A DNA stretch of 64,000 bases from Pseudomonas sp. MYb327 (GCF_040438925.1 NZ_CP159258.1:4044001-4108000), one strand, 5' to 3'. Shown: positions 1 to 9,432, counted from the first letter of the stretch. Numbers and translations are program-made. Notes: generated from the sequence alone by a model not told the origin.

Positions 1-503
1 ATCACCGGTTTGACGTTGTGACCAAGGGCACGGGCTTCATCGACCTCATCGAACAGCTGTTCCCAGCTCAGCTTGAACTGTTGATCCGCGCTGAACTCCG
101 GGACCAGGTAGTGGTAGTTGGTGTCGAACCACTTGGTCAACTCTTGAGCGTACTGCGCCTGACCATGCTCGCCGCAGCAGCTCGCGGTGGCGCCACGGGC
201 CATGGCGAACAGGGTGTCGAGGGTTGGCAAGCCGTTGGCATCCTTGGCGCTGTCGAAACGCTCGGGAATCACGCCGAAGGCCAGGGAATGGGACAGCACC
301 TGGTCGTACCAGGCGAAGTCGCCGACGGGCAGCAAGTCGATACCGGCGTCTTTCTGCAACTGCCAATGGGTGGCGCGCAATTGGCGGCCGACACTTTCCA
401 ATGTGCTCTGGTCGATATCGCCCTTCCAGTAGGCTTCGAGGGCTTTTTTCAATTCGCGGTCGGCGCCGATGCGCGGAAAACCAAGGGTGTGGGCCACGGC
501 CAT
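1..503 (-). CDS. metE: Cobalamin-independent methionine synthase, 5' part only
   Basis: Catalyses the last step of methionine synthesis, transferring a methyl group from methyltetrahydropteroyl-triglutamate to homocysteine without B12. Only the first 167 codons are in the window; the gene runs off the left edge. The reverse strand reads [20 protein letters not shown] from position 503, the characteristic MetE N-terminus with the G-F-P-R-I-G motif. The start at 503 is the first ATG matching the family N-terminus. It is divergent from metR (start 612), the usual arrangement in which MetR activates metE. No B12 riboswitch fits in the short 108-bp spacer. Confidence 0.95.
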   Translation of the reverse strand, partial: MAVAHTLGFPRIGADRELKKALEAYWKGDIDQSTLESVGRQLRATHWQLQKDAGIDLLPVGDFAWYDQVLSHSLAFGVIPERFDSAKDANGLPTLDTLFAMARGATASCCGEHGQAQYAQELTKWFDTNYHYLVPEFSADQQFKLSWEQLFDEVDEARALGHNVKPV

Positions 504-555
504 GTCGAATGTGCTCCAGTAAATGATGGCGCTATTGTCGACAGCCAAGGCAACA

Positions 556-568
556 TGAGACAAACTCA
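556..568. promoter_or_regulatory. Candidate MetR box between metE and metR
   Basis: The sequence TGAG-ACAAA-CTCA is a perfect 4+4 dyad with a 5-base spacer. It resembles the known MetR consensus TGAA-N5-TTCA with one symmetric change. It lies in the divergent metE-metR spacer, 53 bp upstream of the metE start and 44 bp upstream of the metR start, where such a box is expected. Binding is inferred, not shown. Confidence 0.45.
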
Positions 569-611
569 ACCTTTTCGTGTTGATCACAAGTTTTCCTCAT
601 GGAGCCCCACG

Positions 612-1529
612 GTGCTTGAAATCCGTCACCTGAAGACCCTGCACGCCTTGCGCGAAGCCGACAGCCTGGTGGACGCGGCCGACCGCCTGCATCTGACCCA
701 GTCGGCGCTGTCCCACCAGTTCAAGGAACTGGAAGAGCGCATGGGCATGCCGCTGTTCGTGCGCAAGACCAAACCGGTGCGTTTCACCAGCGCCGGTTTG
801 CGCCTGCTGCAACTGGCCGACGCCACCCTGCCGCTGCTGCGCGCCGCCGAGCGCGACATCGCGCGGCTGGCCGGTGGCACCGCCGGGCGTTTGCACATGG
901 CAATCGAGTGCCACAGTTGCTTCCAGTGGTTGATGCCGACCATCGACCAGTTCCGCGATGCCTGGCCGGAAGTTGAACTGGATCTGGCTTCGGGTTTCTC
1001 GTTTGCACCCTTGCCCGCGCTGGCCCGCGGCGATCTGGATCTGGTGGTGACTTCTGATCCGGTGGAGCTGGTCGGCATTACGTATGTGCCGCTGTTCACC
1101 TATGAAGCGATGCTCGCGGTGGCCAACCAGCACAAACTGGCAAGCAAGGCCTACATCGTCCCGGAAGACTTGCTCACGGAAACCCTGATCACTTACCCGG
1201 TGGAGCGTGATCGGCTGGACATCTTCACTCGTTTCCTGGAGCCCGCCGACATCGAACCGGCGCAAGTCCGCACCTCGGAACTGACGGTGATGATGATGCA
1301 ACTGGTGGCCAGTGGACGCGGCGTGTGCGGCATGCCCCATTGGGCGCTGCATGAATACAGTTCACGGGGTTATGTGAAGGCCAAGCGTCTGGGCGATAAG
1401 GGTTTGTTTGCGACGCTGTACGCGGCGATCCGGGCGGACATGCTGGATGCGCCATACATGCGTGACTTCTTGCTGACGGCGAAAGACACGTCGTTTTCGA
1501 CACTGGATGGGGTCAGCGCCGTTCGCTGA
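612..1529 (+). CDS. metR: LysR-type transcriptional regulator MetR
   Basis: Activator of methionine genes that uses homocysteine as coinducer. The 305-residue protein starts at a GTG (612) reading MLEIRHLKTLHALREADSL, the conserved MetR beginning. Residues 1-60 form the LysR winged helix-turn-helix, with recognition helix around AADRLHLTQSALSHQ. Residues about 90-300 are the LysR effector-binding fold. The open frame extends further upstream to position 18, but that part is antisense to metE and is not coding. Divergent orientation with metE supports the assignment. Confidence 0.93.
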   Translation: MLEIRHLKTLHALREADSLVDAADRLHLTQSALSHQFKELEERMGMPLFVRKTKPVRFTSAGLRLLQLADATLPLLRAAERDIARLAGGTAGRLHMAIECHSCFQWLMPTIDQFRDAWPEVELDLASGFSFAPLPALARGDLDLVVTSDPVELVGITYVPLFTYEAMLAVANQHKLASKAYIVPEDLLTETLITYPVERDRLDIFTRFLEPADIEPAQVRTSELTVMMMQLVASGRGVCGMPHWALHEYSSRGYVKAKRLGDKGLFATLYAAIRADMLDAPYMRDFLLTAKDTSFSTLDGVSAVR

Positions 1530-1533
1530 AATC

Positions 1534-1625
1534 TGTAGGAGCCGGCTTGCTGGCGATGGCGGTGCATCAGGCGACATAGTTGTTGTCTGATACACCGCTA
1601 TCGCCGGCAAGCCAGCGCCTACAGG
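1534..1625. repeat. REP pair (inverted)
   Basis: Two REP elements face each other: tgtaggagccggcttgctgg at the left and its complement-like cggcaagccagcgcctaca at the right, separated by about 45 bp. The pair sits between the convergent ends of metR and the acetyltransferase gene and can fold into a large hairpin, so it may also limit read-through. Confidence 0.9.
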
Positions 1626-1637
1626 GTTGTGGTGGAT

Positions 1638-2141
1638 TTAGAGCTCTCGCCACATGTGGATCTTGTCGAAGTATTCCTCACCGACGCGCACCGCCATCGG
1701 CTCAAGGCCGAACTGGATGAAGCCGCAGCGCCGGTACAGATTGAACGCCGCATCATTGCCCGCAGTGACGGTCAACTTGATCAACCGCAGTCCTTGATGC
1801 GCCTGTGCTTCGGCCAAAACCGCCTGCACCAGTTGATAACCCAGCCCGCGCTGGCGGACGTTGGCAGACACGTACATGCCAAACAGCGTTGCCTTGTGCC
1901 GCGCCTTCTCCCGAGGCTCAAAAGCCAGGCCAACGATGCCCGCCAACTTGCCCTCTTCGAATGCACCGAACACCACATCCAGCTTGCCGGTCAGGCGCGA
2001 CTCCCACCAACTCAGCGGCATGGCCGTCCGTTCGCGCACGCTGGAGGTGAACGCCTGGGGGTGACGGTCATAGGCTTCCAGCATCAATTCCCGGTACGCC
2101 AGGGCATGACTGGCATCGAGCTGTTCAATCCACATGTTCAC
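1638..2141 (-). CDS. GNAT family N-acetyltransferase
   Basis: A 167-residue acetyl-CoA-dependent acetyltransferase of unknown substrate. The GNAT acetyl-CoA binding motif is visible as VRQRGLGYQLVQAVLAEA (about residues 95-112), with the preceding beta strand LFGMYVSANVR and the late NLYRRCGFIQFG segment typical of the fold. The ATG overlaps the stop of the upstream lysE-like gene by 4 bases, so the two are translationally coupled. The pairing suggests modification or export of an amino acid or a toxic amine, but this is inference. Confidence 0.85.
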   Translation of the reverse strand: MNMWIEQLDASHALAYRELMLEAYDRHPQAFTSSVRERTAMPLSWWESRLTGKLDVVFGAFEEGKLAGIVGLAFEPREKARHKATLFGMYVSANVRQRGLGYQLVQAVLAEAQAHQGLRLIKLTVTAGNDAAFNLYRRCGFIQFGLEPMAVRVGEEYFDKIHMWREL

Positions 2142-2776
2142 ACCGCCCGGCGTTGTTCAAGCATCAAGCGCAGCGCCAGACCACCCAACACAAAACCCAT
2201 GAAATAACGCTGCACCGCCAGCCACGTCGGGTTGTTGATGAACCATGAGGCGATGCTCGCGGCAAACAGGGCGATCAGCAGATTGATGCAGAAACTGACG
2301 CTGATCTGGGTCAGGCCCAACACGATGCTTTGGGTGAACACCAAGCCGTGCTCAGGTGTGATGAATTGCGGAAACACCGAGAGGTAAAACACCGCGATTT
2401 TCGGGTTCAAAGCGCTGGTCAGAAAACCCATGGTGATCAGTTTGCGCGAAGAATCCGGCGGCAATTGCTGGGCCTCGAACGGCGAGCGCGCGCCGGGTTT
2501 GACCGCCTGCCAGGCCAGCCATAACAGGTACAGCGCGCCGGCCCATTTCAGCACTTCATAAGCCATCGGCACCGCAAGGAACACCGCCGTCAAACCAGCC
2601 GCAGCGGCGAACAGGTGGACGAAAAAACCCGCCACCACGCCCAGCAACGACGTCACACCGGCCTTGCGCCCCTGGCAGATCGAACGGGAGATCAGATAGA
2701 TCATGTTCGGCCCCGGCGTCAGTACCATCAGCAACGCGGCAGCGGCGAAAATCAGCAAATCCTGGATCGGGATCAT
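2138..2776 (-). CDS. LysE/RhtB family amino acid exporter
   Basis: A 212-residue inner-membrane exporter of the LysE/RhtB family, which pumps amino acids or their derivatives out of the cell. The N-terminus carries the family motif LTPGPNMIYLISRSICQGRK (about residues 20-39). Six hydrophobic segments are visible, and NPKIAVFYLSVFPQF (about 124-138) is the second family signature. It overlaps the downstream acetyltransferase gene by 4 bases. Substrate cannot be told from sequence. Confidence 0.9.
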   Translation of the reverse strand: MIPIQDLLIFAAAALLMVLTPGPNMIYLISRSICQGRKAGVTSLLGVVAGFFVHLFAAAAGLTAVFLAVPMAYEVLKWAGALYLLWLAWQAVKPGARSPFEAQQLPPDSSRKLITMGFLTSALNPKIAVFYLSVFPQFITPEHGLVFTQSIVLGLTQISVSFCINLLIALFAASIASWFINNPTWLAVQRYFMGFVLGGLALRLMLEQRRAV

Positions 2777-2799
2777 GGCGGGGTCCTTTGCGTGAATGA

Positions 2800-3213
2800 T
2801 CAGGCGGTCACGGTCAGCGAAGCTCGATAAAACGGCAGGATCAGGTCGCGTGTCAATGGCGCCAGAGTGACATCGCCGTCGGTGGCCGGGTCGATCCAGA
2901 GCACTTCTTCGATCTCGGCTGCCGGGGTGACGTCGGCATCAATGGTCAGCAGAAAAATTTCGGCTTGTACGACAAAACCCGGCTCGTTGGCGGCGGGGGC
3001 CGAGAACTGCCCGAGAAAGGTGGCGAGCGCCGGATCGATGACCAGACCCAGCTCTTCTTTCAGCTCACGGGCCAGGGCATGGACAGGTTGTTCGTCAGCT
3101 TCGATCTTGCCACCTGGCTGCATGAACGCCTCGGTGCCGCGCTTGCGTACCAATAGCGTACGACCGTCGGGGCCGATCAGCAGAGCGGCGGCGATGTGGA
3201 TAATTCTCGACAT
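2800..3213 (-). CDS. Nudix hydrolase
   Basis: A 137-residue Nudix pyrophosphohydrolase. A perfect Nudix box (G-x5-E-x7-R-E-U-x-E-E-x-G-U) runs from G35 to L57. The start is the ATG at 3213, reading MSRIIHIAAALL, preceded by an AAGG ribosome binding site; the frame opens two codons earlier at a TTG that is less likely. The substrate is unknown; short stand-alone proteins of this type clean up oxidised nucleotides or other nucleoside diphosphate compounds. It lies 23 bp upstream of the lysE-like gene on the same strand and may be cotranscribed. Confidence 0.88.
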   Translation of the reverse strand: MSRIIHIAAALLIGPDGRTLLVRKRGTEAFMQPGGKIEADEQPVHALARELKEELGLVIDPALATFLGQFSAPAANEPGFVVQAEIFLLTIDADVTPAAEIEEVLWIDPATDGDVTLAPLTRDLILPFYRASLTVTA

Positions 3214-3543
3214 AAACAAAAGACCTTTTACTCAAAGGCCGCAAGGATCACATGTCTTTCGCGGATGATCAAAACCGCTGTATGCAAAAGATCGCAGCCT
3301 AGTTTCACTCGTCAGCTCCTACAGGTTATGCGCGATCCCCCGGACATTTCTTTCTCACCGTGTACTATCAACGATACTTTCGTGTGAATGTCGTGGCCGT
3401 CGAAATCCGGTTTAATTGTCAGCTCGAAGACGACCGCACGCGGTGCTTGTTTTTGAGACTGCTTCGCGGTCCAGCGGGAGCAAGCTCCCTCGCCACAAAA
3501 GCTGTCTGCATCGAACCATCGAGTCCGAACCCAAGGAAACCGT
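3214..3543. other. Intergenic region with repeat fragments
   Basis: A divergent spacer of about 330 bp. It contains a half REP-like element at about 3468-3502 (gcgggagcaagctccctcgcc) and a degenerate second repeat type at about 3286-3340 (agatcgcagcctag...cagctcctacagg). Promoters for both flanking genes must lie here, but no convincing -35/-10 pair stands out. Confidence 0.5.
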
Positions 3544-5163
3544 ATGAGCCTGTCACTCCTGAGCCGCTACGCCTTCTTTGCCGTCTGCGTGATCTTCACC
3601 CTCGCCAGCCTGCCTTTCCTCGAACACGACTGGCTCTGGCCAATCACCGCCGTCACCGGCGTGCTCAGCCTGATCGGCATTTTCGATCTGCTGCAAAGCC
3701 CCCACGCGGTGCGGCGCAATTATCCGATCCTCGGCAACATCCGTTATCTGGTCGAAGCCATCCGCCCGGAAATCCGCCAGTACCTGCTCGAATCCGACAG
3801 CGATGCCCTGCCCTTCTCCCGGGCCCAGCGCTCGCTGGTGTATTCCCGGGCCAAGAATGAAAGCGCCGACAAACCGTTCGGTACGCTGATCGACGTGTAT
3901 CAGTCGGGTTTCGAATTCATCGGCCACTCCATGCGCCCGGCGCCGTTGAGCGACCCCAGCGGCTTTCGCGTGACAGTCGGCGGCCCGCAATGCACCCAGC
4001 CCTATTCCGCCTCGGTGTTCAACATCTCGGCCATGAGTTTCGGCTCGCTCAGCGCCAACGCCATTCGCGCGTTGAACCAGGGCGCCAAACTCGGCAACTT
4101 CGCCCACGACACCGGTGAAGGCAGCATCAGCGCGTATCACCGCGAACACGGTGGCGACCTGACCTGGGAACTGGGCAGCGGCTATTTCGGTTGTCGCACC
4201 AGCGACGGCCGTTTCGACCCGGAGCGCTTCGCGGCGCAAGCCCGGACGCCACAAGTGCGGATGATCGAAATCAAGATGAGCCAAGGCGCCAAACCCGGTC
4301 ATGGCGGGATCCTGCCCAAGCACAAGGTCACCCAGGAAATCGCCGACACCCGCGGCATCCTGATGGGCGAGGACTGCATCTCGCCATCACGCCACAGCGC
4401 GTTTTCCACACCGATCGAAATGATGCATTTCATTCAGCAGTTGCGTGAGCTGTCCGGTGGCAAACCGGTGGGTTTCAAGTTCTGCCTCGGCCACCCTTGG
4501 GAATTCATGGGCATTGCCAAGGCCATGCTGGAAACCGGCATCCTCCCGGACTTCATCGTCGTCGACGGCAAGGAGGGTGGCACCGGCGCCGCGCCTGTGG
4601 AGTTCACCGACCACATCGGCGTGCCGATGCGCGAAGGCCTGCTGTTCGTGCACAACACCCTGATTGGCCTGAACCTGCGGGACAAAATCAAACTCGGCGC
4701 CAGTGGCAAAATCGTCAGCGCCTTCGACATCGCCAGCGTCCTGGCCATCGGCGCCGACTGGGCCAACTCGGCGCGTGGTTTCATGTTCGCCATCGGCTGC
4801 ATCCAGTCGCAGTCCTGCCACACCAACAAATGCCCGACCGGCGTCGCCACCCAAGACACCCTGCGCCAGCGCGCGCTGGTGGTGCCGGACAAGGCCCAGC
4901 GCGTCTACAACTTCCATCGCAACACGCTCAAGGGCCTGGCGGAAATGCTCGCCGCTGCCGGCCTCGAACATCCGTCGCAGTTGTCGGCCAAACACTTGGT
5001 GCGGCGCATGTCGGCGACCGAGATCAAACTGTTCTCGCAGCTGCACGTGTTCCTGAAACCGGGTGAGCTGCTGACCGGTGAAGTGAATGGCGAGTTCTAC
5101 TCGCGGATGTGGCAGATGGCCCGAGCCGACAGTTTCGAACCCAACGAAATCGCCGCCGCGTGA
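3544..5163 (+). CDS. Membrane-anchored FMN-binding glutamate synthase family protein
   Basis: A 539-residue protein with two hydrophobic segments at residues about 7-47 followed by a GltB-like FMN/TIM-barrel domain (about 90-500). Motifs seen: FNISAMSFGSLSANAI, GGDLTWELGSGYFGCR, MSQGAKPGHGGILP, and the 3Fe-4S cysteine set C419-x5-C425-x4-C430 in CIQSQSCHTNKCPTG. These match the central domain of glutamate synthase large subunit. The N-terminal amidotransferase and the C-terminal beta-helix of true GltB are missing, so it is a stand-alone oxidoreductase of unknown physiological substrate. It is a monocistronic gene followed by a convergent operon. Confidence 0.88.
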   Translation: MSLSLLSRYAFFAVCVIFTLASLPFLEHDWLWPITAVTGVLSLIGIFDLLQSPHAVRRNYPILGNIRYLVEAIRPEIRQYLLESDSDALPFSRAQRSLVYSRAKNESADKPFGTLIDVYQSGFEFIGHSMRPAPLSDPSGFRVTVGGPQCTQPYSASVFNISAMSFGSLSANAIRALNQGAKLGNFAHDTGEGSISAYHREHGGDLTWELGSGYFGCRTSDGRFDPERFAAQARTPQVRMIEIKMSQGAKPGHGGILPKHKVTQEIADTRGILMGEDCISPSRHSAFSTPIEMMHFIQQLRELSGGKPVGFKFCLGHPWEFMGIAKAMLETGILPDFIVVDGKEGGTGAAPVEFTDHIGVPMREGLLFVHNTLIGLNLRDKIKLGASGKIVSAFDIASVLAIGADWANSARGFMFAIGCIQSQSCHTNKCPTGVATQDTLRQRALVVPDKAQRVYNFHRNTLKGLAEMLAAAGLEHPSQLSAKHLVRRMSATEIKLFSQLHVFLKPGELLTGEVNGEFYSRMWQMARADSFEPNEIAAA

Positions 5164-5189
5164 ATCCGCGGCCCCCGTTCAATGCGCTG

Positions 5190-6698
5190 TCACCAACGCA
5201 GCGCTTTGATCGGGGCCGGTTCTTTCATCACGATAAAACCGTAATCGCCAATCAGGTAAATCCGGTAGTACTGACTCTCCACCAGCGGCGAATAGCCTAG
5301 ATAACCCACCCGTGTCGCATTACGCCGCTCTTTCTCCGCCACCACGTTGGTGATGCCCACTGTGGGCAGGTTTTCGGCCAGCATGTAAAAGTCGACGTTC
5401 AACAGATAGTGCAACACGGGCATCCGCTTGAACGATCCCGCCGCTCCCACCAGCCAGTGATCGGAATAGCTCACCGACATGTAAATGCGCTTGGCCTCGC
5501 GCAGTGCTTGATGGCTGGCGATGTCGCGCTCAAGGCTGAACAACGCGCTGGTTGCGAAGGTTTTTTGCACCGTCAGCACTCGCCCGTAAGCAAATGACAG
5601 CGACAGCATCGCGAGCAACGGCACCGCCAACAGCAGCGGCAATCGCTCATGCAGCGGCGCCAGCGCCAAATAGCTCAAATAGAACATCAGCACCAATAGC
5701 ACGGCGAACCCCATCAAGGTTCTGGCGCCTTCGTTGAAGTCGCGGAAAAACAACGCCACACCGGACACCAGCAACAACACAGCGGGCACGGTCAGCAGAC
5801 ACAGCAGCCCGATCAGCCAGTTCTTCCCCCCAGTGTCCTTGCGCTCAACCACCCTCCAGCCCAGGCGAACAGCACCGGCAATGGCGCAGAGCAACAATCC
5901 GGCAAACACCCAAGCCATACCGCCGTGGAACAGCAGCACGATTTTTTCCAGCACTCGGGCAATGTTGATGTCGATTTGCAGCCACGGCTGCGCCGATCCG
6001 TTCAGCAGCGACGTGCGCCCCTCACCCATGAACGGATAGGCCGTGACGCAGTAAATCAACCAGCCAAGCACGATCTGAGCGATTCTCCGGCCAATCAGAA
6101 CACGCCACTGCGACCACGGTGTTTTGTCATGGGCGGACCTGAGCAAGTCCAGGCAACACAGGCCCAAAAACACATTGATGCTGACCTGATAAAGGCCCAG
6201 CGCCAACGCTATAAGGAACGCCGGTACCAGCCATTGCACGCTGCGCGAAGGGTGATGAAACGTGACGGCGTAAATCACCGCCACCACACTCAAGGTCATG
6301 ACGGGACCGTCATATTGATACGACAGGTTTTGCAGGAAAAACGGGTTGTACCAGAGCGGCAACAGCACCAGGCAACAGGCGATCGTGGGCTGGGGAAAAT
6401 AGTGAAAGGTCAGGCTGGTCAGCGCCCAGGACATGGCCAGGGTCGCGATCAACAGCGGCAACGGAAAGATGTTTGGCGCGGCATTGCTGAACGTCAGCGC
6501 GTTATAGAACAGCTCGGCGAACAACCGCCCTTCCTTGGCCCAGGCCATGCCGGCCGACAGCGAGCGCCAGTTGTCATCAATGTAGGGATAGTCCGCGAGG
6601 ATCAGCGGCAGGACATACACCAGGGTCGCCAGCAGAAAAAACAACCAAACCTGGCGGCGCCCGAGTTCCTTGATGAAGAAATCGCTGAACCTGCCCAT
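5190..6698 (-). CDS. GtrII-type membrane glucosyltransferase
   Basis: A 502-residue polytopic membrane protein with about ten hydrophobic segments, of the GtrII/GtrC type that adds glucosyl groups to O-antigen or another surface glycan from a lipid-linked donor in the periplasm. The early motif YPYIDDNWRS (about residues 36-45) holds the acidic residues characteristic of these GT-C enzymes. The start at 6698 (MGRFSDFF) lies one base after the gtrB stop; the open frame goes 24 codons further but that part overlaps gtrB. It is the last gene of a gtrA-gtrB-gtrII operon, and the third gene determines acceptor specificity in known systems. Confidence 0.82.
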   Translation of the reverse strand: MGRFSDFFIKELGRRQVWLFFLLATLVYVLPLILADYPYIDDNWRSLSAGMAWAKEGRLFAELFYNALTFSNAAPNIFPLPLLIATLAMSWALTSLTFHYFPQPTIACCLVLLPLWYNPFFLQNLSYQYDGPVMTLSVVAVIYAVTFHHPSRSVQWLVPAFLIALALGLYQVSINVFLGLCCLDLLRSAHDKTPWSQWRVLIGRRIAQIVLGWLIYCVTAYPFMGEGRTSLLNGSAQPWLQIDINIARVLEKIVLLFHGGMAWVFAGLLLCAIAGAVRLGWRVVERKDTGGKNWLIGLLCLLTVPAVLLLVSGVALFFRDFNEGARTLMGFAVLLVLMFYLSYLALAPLHERLPLLLAVPLLAMLSLSFAYGRVLTVQKTFATSALFSLERDIASHQALREAKRIYMSVSYSDHWLVGAAGSFKRMPVLHYLLNVDFYMLAENLPTVGITNVVAEKERRNATRVGYLGYSPLVESQYYRIYLIGDYGFIVMKEPAPIKALRW

Positions 6699-6699
6699 G

Positions 6700-7641
6700 C
6701 TAAAGCTCGCGCCGGTCTTTGCCGCCGACGATGTCTTTGACCACATAGCGCGGGCGGTGCTTGGCCTCAATGTAGATACGGCCGATGTACTCGCCGAGGA
6801 TGCCGATGCCGATCAGTTGCACGCCACCCAAAAACAGAATGGCGGTCATCAACGAAGGGTAACCGGGGACGCTGTTGCCGTTGAGAATCTTGTCCAGCAC
6901 CATGTACACCGCGTACAGCACGGCAAAGATCGACACCGCCCCACCGACGTAAGTCCACAATCGCAACGGCACCGTGCTGAACGAGGTCACGCCTTCCAGT
7001 GCCAGGTTCCACAACTTCCAGCCGTTGAACTTGCTGTTGCCCGCGACACGCGGTGCCCGTTCGTATTCCACCACCACGGTGTTGAACCCGGCCCACGACA
7101 GCACGCCCTTCATGAACAACTGATGCTCGGGCAACGCGCGAATCACATCCACCACCTTGCGATCCATGAGGCGGAAATCCCCGACGTTCTCTTCGATCCG
7201 GGTGTAGGAAATTCGATTCAACAGGTGATAGAACATTGCCGCACTGTGACGCTTCAAATAGCCGTCGGCGTTGCGGTTGCGGCGCTTGGCCAATACCACG
7301 TCGGCGCCTTTTTGCCATTGCTCGATCAACAACGGGATCACGCTGATCGGGTCCTGAAGATCGACGTCCATCGGGATCACCGCGTCGCCGGTGGCATATT
7401 CCAGGCCGGCAAACAGCGCGGGTTCCTTGCCGAAGTTGCGCGAGAAATTGATCAGCGTGACCTGCTCGTCCGACTGCGCCAGCGCCGTGATTTGATCCGC
7501 CGTGCGGTCGGAGCTGCCGTCGTTGATGAACACGATTTCGACGTCGACCCCATCGAGCTTCAACTCACGCCGCACAGCCTGATAAAACAGTTCGATCGCC
7601 TGTTCTTCGTTGAACACCGGAACGATGAGCGAAACTTTCAT
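6700..7641 (-). CDS. gtrB: Bactoprenol glucosyl transferase (GT2), GtrB-like
   Basis: A 313-residue family 2 glycosyltransferase that makes undecaprenyl-phosphate glucose from UDP-glucose. The GT-A domain shows [11 protein letters not shown] at the start, FINDGSSD (about 38-45) and MDVDLQDP (about 91-98). The [12 protein letters not shown] segment (about 150-161) is typical of the GtrB/DPM family. Two C-terminal membrane helices (about 230-255 and 268-290) anchor it. It overlaps gtrA by 4 bases and is spaced one base from the gtrII gene. Confidence 0.9.
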   Translation of the reverse strand: MKVSLIVPVFNEEQAIELFYQAVRRELKLDGVDVEIVFINDGSSDRTADQITALAQSDEQVTLINFSRNFGKEPALFAGLEYATGDAVIPMDVDLQDPISVIPLLIEQWQKGADVVLAKRRNRNADGYLKRHSAAMFYHLLNRISYTRIEENVGDFRLMDRKVVDVIRALPEHQLFMKGVLSWAGFNTVVVEYERAPRVAGNSKFNGWKLWNLALEGVTSFSTVPLRLWTYVGGAVSIFAVLYAVYMVLDKILNGNSVPGYPSLMTAILFLGGVQLIGIGILGEYIGRIYIEAKHRPRYVVKDIVGGKDRREL

Positions 7642-8012
7642 GCGTCACGCTCGCGAAACACCACGTATTTGGAAAACAGAAAGCCGAACACCAGGCTCAA
7701 CGCCGAAAACAGCGCCACGGTCAGTAAGCCATGCAGGCGCCACGCATCACCCAGGTAGCCGACGCCATAACTCAGCGCCCCCATCGCCGCCATAAACAGC
7801 AAATACCCGCCGACCGAGGCCTTGCTGTCAAAGGTGTACAGCGCATTCATATAGAAGGAAAACGACGCTGCGGCGCAGAAGGCCAGCAGATTGCTGACAG
7901 CCTGGCGCAGACCCGCAGCCACGCTCAGCAGGAAAAAAATCTGCCAGTGAATAAGGGTGTTGGCGACCCCGATCACCGTGTAGCTGGAAAACCCTTTCCA
8001 CAACCGCCTCAT
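7638..8012 (-). CDS. gtrA: GtrA family flippase
   Basis: A 124-residue protein with four predicted membrane helices, of the GtrA family thought to flip bactoprenol-linked glucose across the inner membrane. The N-terminal [19 protein letters not shown] and the late [16 protein letters not shown] segment match the family. It is the first gene of the leftward glucosylation operon and overlaps gtrB by 4 bases (ATGA). Its promoter should lie in 8013-8262, shared with the divergent opgC-like gene. Confidence 0.87.
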   Translation of the reverse strand: MRRLWKGFSSYTVIGVANTLIHWQIFFLLSVAAGLRQAVSNLLAFCAAASFSFYMNALYTFDSKASVGGYLLFMAAMGALSYGVGYLGDAWRLHGLLTVALFSALSLVFGFLFSKYVVFRERDA

Positions 8013-8262
8013 GCTGAAGCTCCCCGGTTAGCACGCAATTACTCCTATAGGTATTTGAGCTTGTCTACTGTCAGAAATCGCAGTATCACCGGCCTTTCAG
8101 ACCAGCGGTTGAGCACAACGCCAATGCAAGGAGACATTCCGTAATATCCCGACTTTGCAATTGCCGGCGAATCGGGCCACCCTGCGCGCCGCCGATGAGC
8201 GGCGCCACTTTTTGCGCCGTCGTCGACCCCTTTGTTCAACACCCGTTTACGAGCTTGCCGTC

Positions 8263-9387
8263 ATGACGTTAGTGCGCGATCACCGGATCGACTTTTTTCG
8301 TGGCCTGGCACTGATCTTCATTTTCTGGGATCACGTGCCCCACAACCCGTTGGGTCAAATTACCCTGCGTAACTTCGGCTTCAGCGATGCGGCCGAAATC
8401 TTCGTATTTCTGGCTGGCTATGCCGCCGTGCTGGCCTACGGAAAAATCCTTGCGCGAGAAGGTTTTCTGATCGCCTGCGTAAAAATCCTCCGGCGCGCCT
8501 GGGTGCTGTACGTGGTGCATATCTTCCTGCTGGCAATGCTGATGGGCATTGTGTTCTTCGCCAACAGCCACGTGGAAACCCGCGATCTGGTGGAAGAAAT
8601 GGGCATGCACCATTTCATCAGCGAGCCGCAGCAAGCCTTGATCGATGAGCTGCTGTTGCGCTTCAAGCCAAACCTGATGGACCCGTTGCCGCTGTACATC
8701 GTGTTGCTGGCGGGTTTGCCGCTGGTGTTGCCGATGCTGGTGCGCAAGGCCTGGGTGGTGGTGGCGGTGTCGTTTGCGCTGTACCTGACCGTGCCGTTGT
8801 TCGGCTGGAACCTGGCCGCGATCAAGGACGGCGTCTGGTATTTCAACCCTGTCGCCTGGCAGTTGCTGTTTGTGCTTGGCGGTGCGGCGGCGATTCACAG
8901 TCAGCGACCGCGATTGCCTGAAACCCGTCCGCTGCTGCGCCAGCCGTTGTTTGTCGGTGCGGCGCTGTACGTGGTGATGGCCGGGGTGATTACCGTCGCG
9001 TGGCGTTGGCCGCAGATCCACGACGCGCTGATGCCGGCCAGCCTGGGCAACTGGCTGTACCCGATCAGCAAAACCAACCTGTCGCCCGTGCGCCTGATTC
9101 ACTTTCTGGCATTGGCCTACGTCACCGCGAAACTGCTGCCCGATACCGGCTGGACACAAAACTGGCTGGCGCAGCAAAGCTGTCGCATGGGGCGTTTTTC
9201 CCTGGAGATCTTCTGCCTCGGCGTGCTGCTGGCACCGTTGGCGGACATGGTCAACGCGCTGGCCGACGATGCGTTCGCCATGCAGGTGTTTACGGCCTTG
9301 GTGGGGGCCGGGTTGATGGCGTTGCTGGCGGTCTGGCTGGAGTTCAACAAGCGTTTGAATCGATCACTGAAAAACGCGCCCGCCTGA
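8263..9387 (+). CDS. OpgC domain membrane protein (acyltransferase-like)
   Basis: A 374-residue integral membrane protein of the OpgC family, whose founding member succinylates osmoregulated periplasmic glucans. It opens with RDHRIDFFRGLALIFIFWDH, the family signature with the conserved R-x-D and H residues, and has about ten hydrophobic segments. The ATG at 8263 is chosen because it places this signature at the N-terminus; the frame extends upstream to a TTG at 8155 with arginine-rich unlikely sequence. It is divergent from the gtr operon, consistent with a surface- or periplasmic-glycan theme. Confidence 0.88.
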   Translation: MTLVRDHRIDFFRGLALIFIFWDHVPHNPLGQITLRNFGFSDAAEIFVFLAGYAAVLAYGKILAREGFLIACVKILRRAWVLYVVHIFLLAMLMGIVFFANSHVETRDLVEEMGMHHFISEPQQALIDELLLRFKPNLMDPLPLYIVLLAGLPLVLPMLVRKAWVVVAVSFALYLTVPLFGWNLAAIKDGVWYFNPVAWQLLFVLGGAAAIHSQRPRLPETRPLLRQPLFVGAALYVVMAGVITVAWRWPQIHDALMPASLGNWLYPISKTNLSPVRLIHFLALAYVTAKLLPDTGWTQNWLAQQSCRMGRFSLEIFCLGVLLAPLADMVNALADDAFAMQVFTALVGAGLMALLAVWLEFNKRLNRSLKNAPA

Positions 9388-9395
9388 GTGCTTTT

Positions 9396-9420
9396 TGTGG
9401 CGAGGGAGCTCGCTCGCCAC
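9396..9420. repeat. Single REP-like palindrome
   Basis: A short palindrome gtggcgagggagctcgctcgccac just after the opgC-like stop. It is a different REP subtype from the tgtaggag elements seen elsewhere in the window. Confidence 0.6.
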
Positions 9421-9432
9421 AGAGGTCACATG

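Noticed and set aside
18..611. N-terminal extension of the metR reading frame
   Set aside because: It is antisense to metE, and the LysR signature begins at the GTG at 612.
504..611. Cobalamin or SAM riboswitch before metE
   Set aside because: The spacer is only 108 bp, shared by two divergent genes, and shows no riboswitch consensus.
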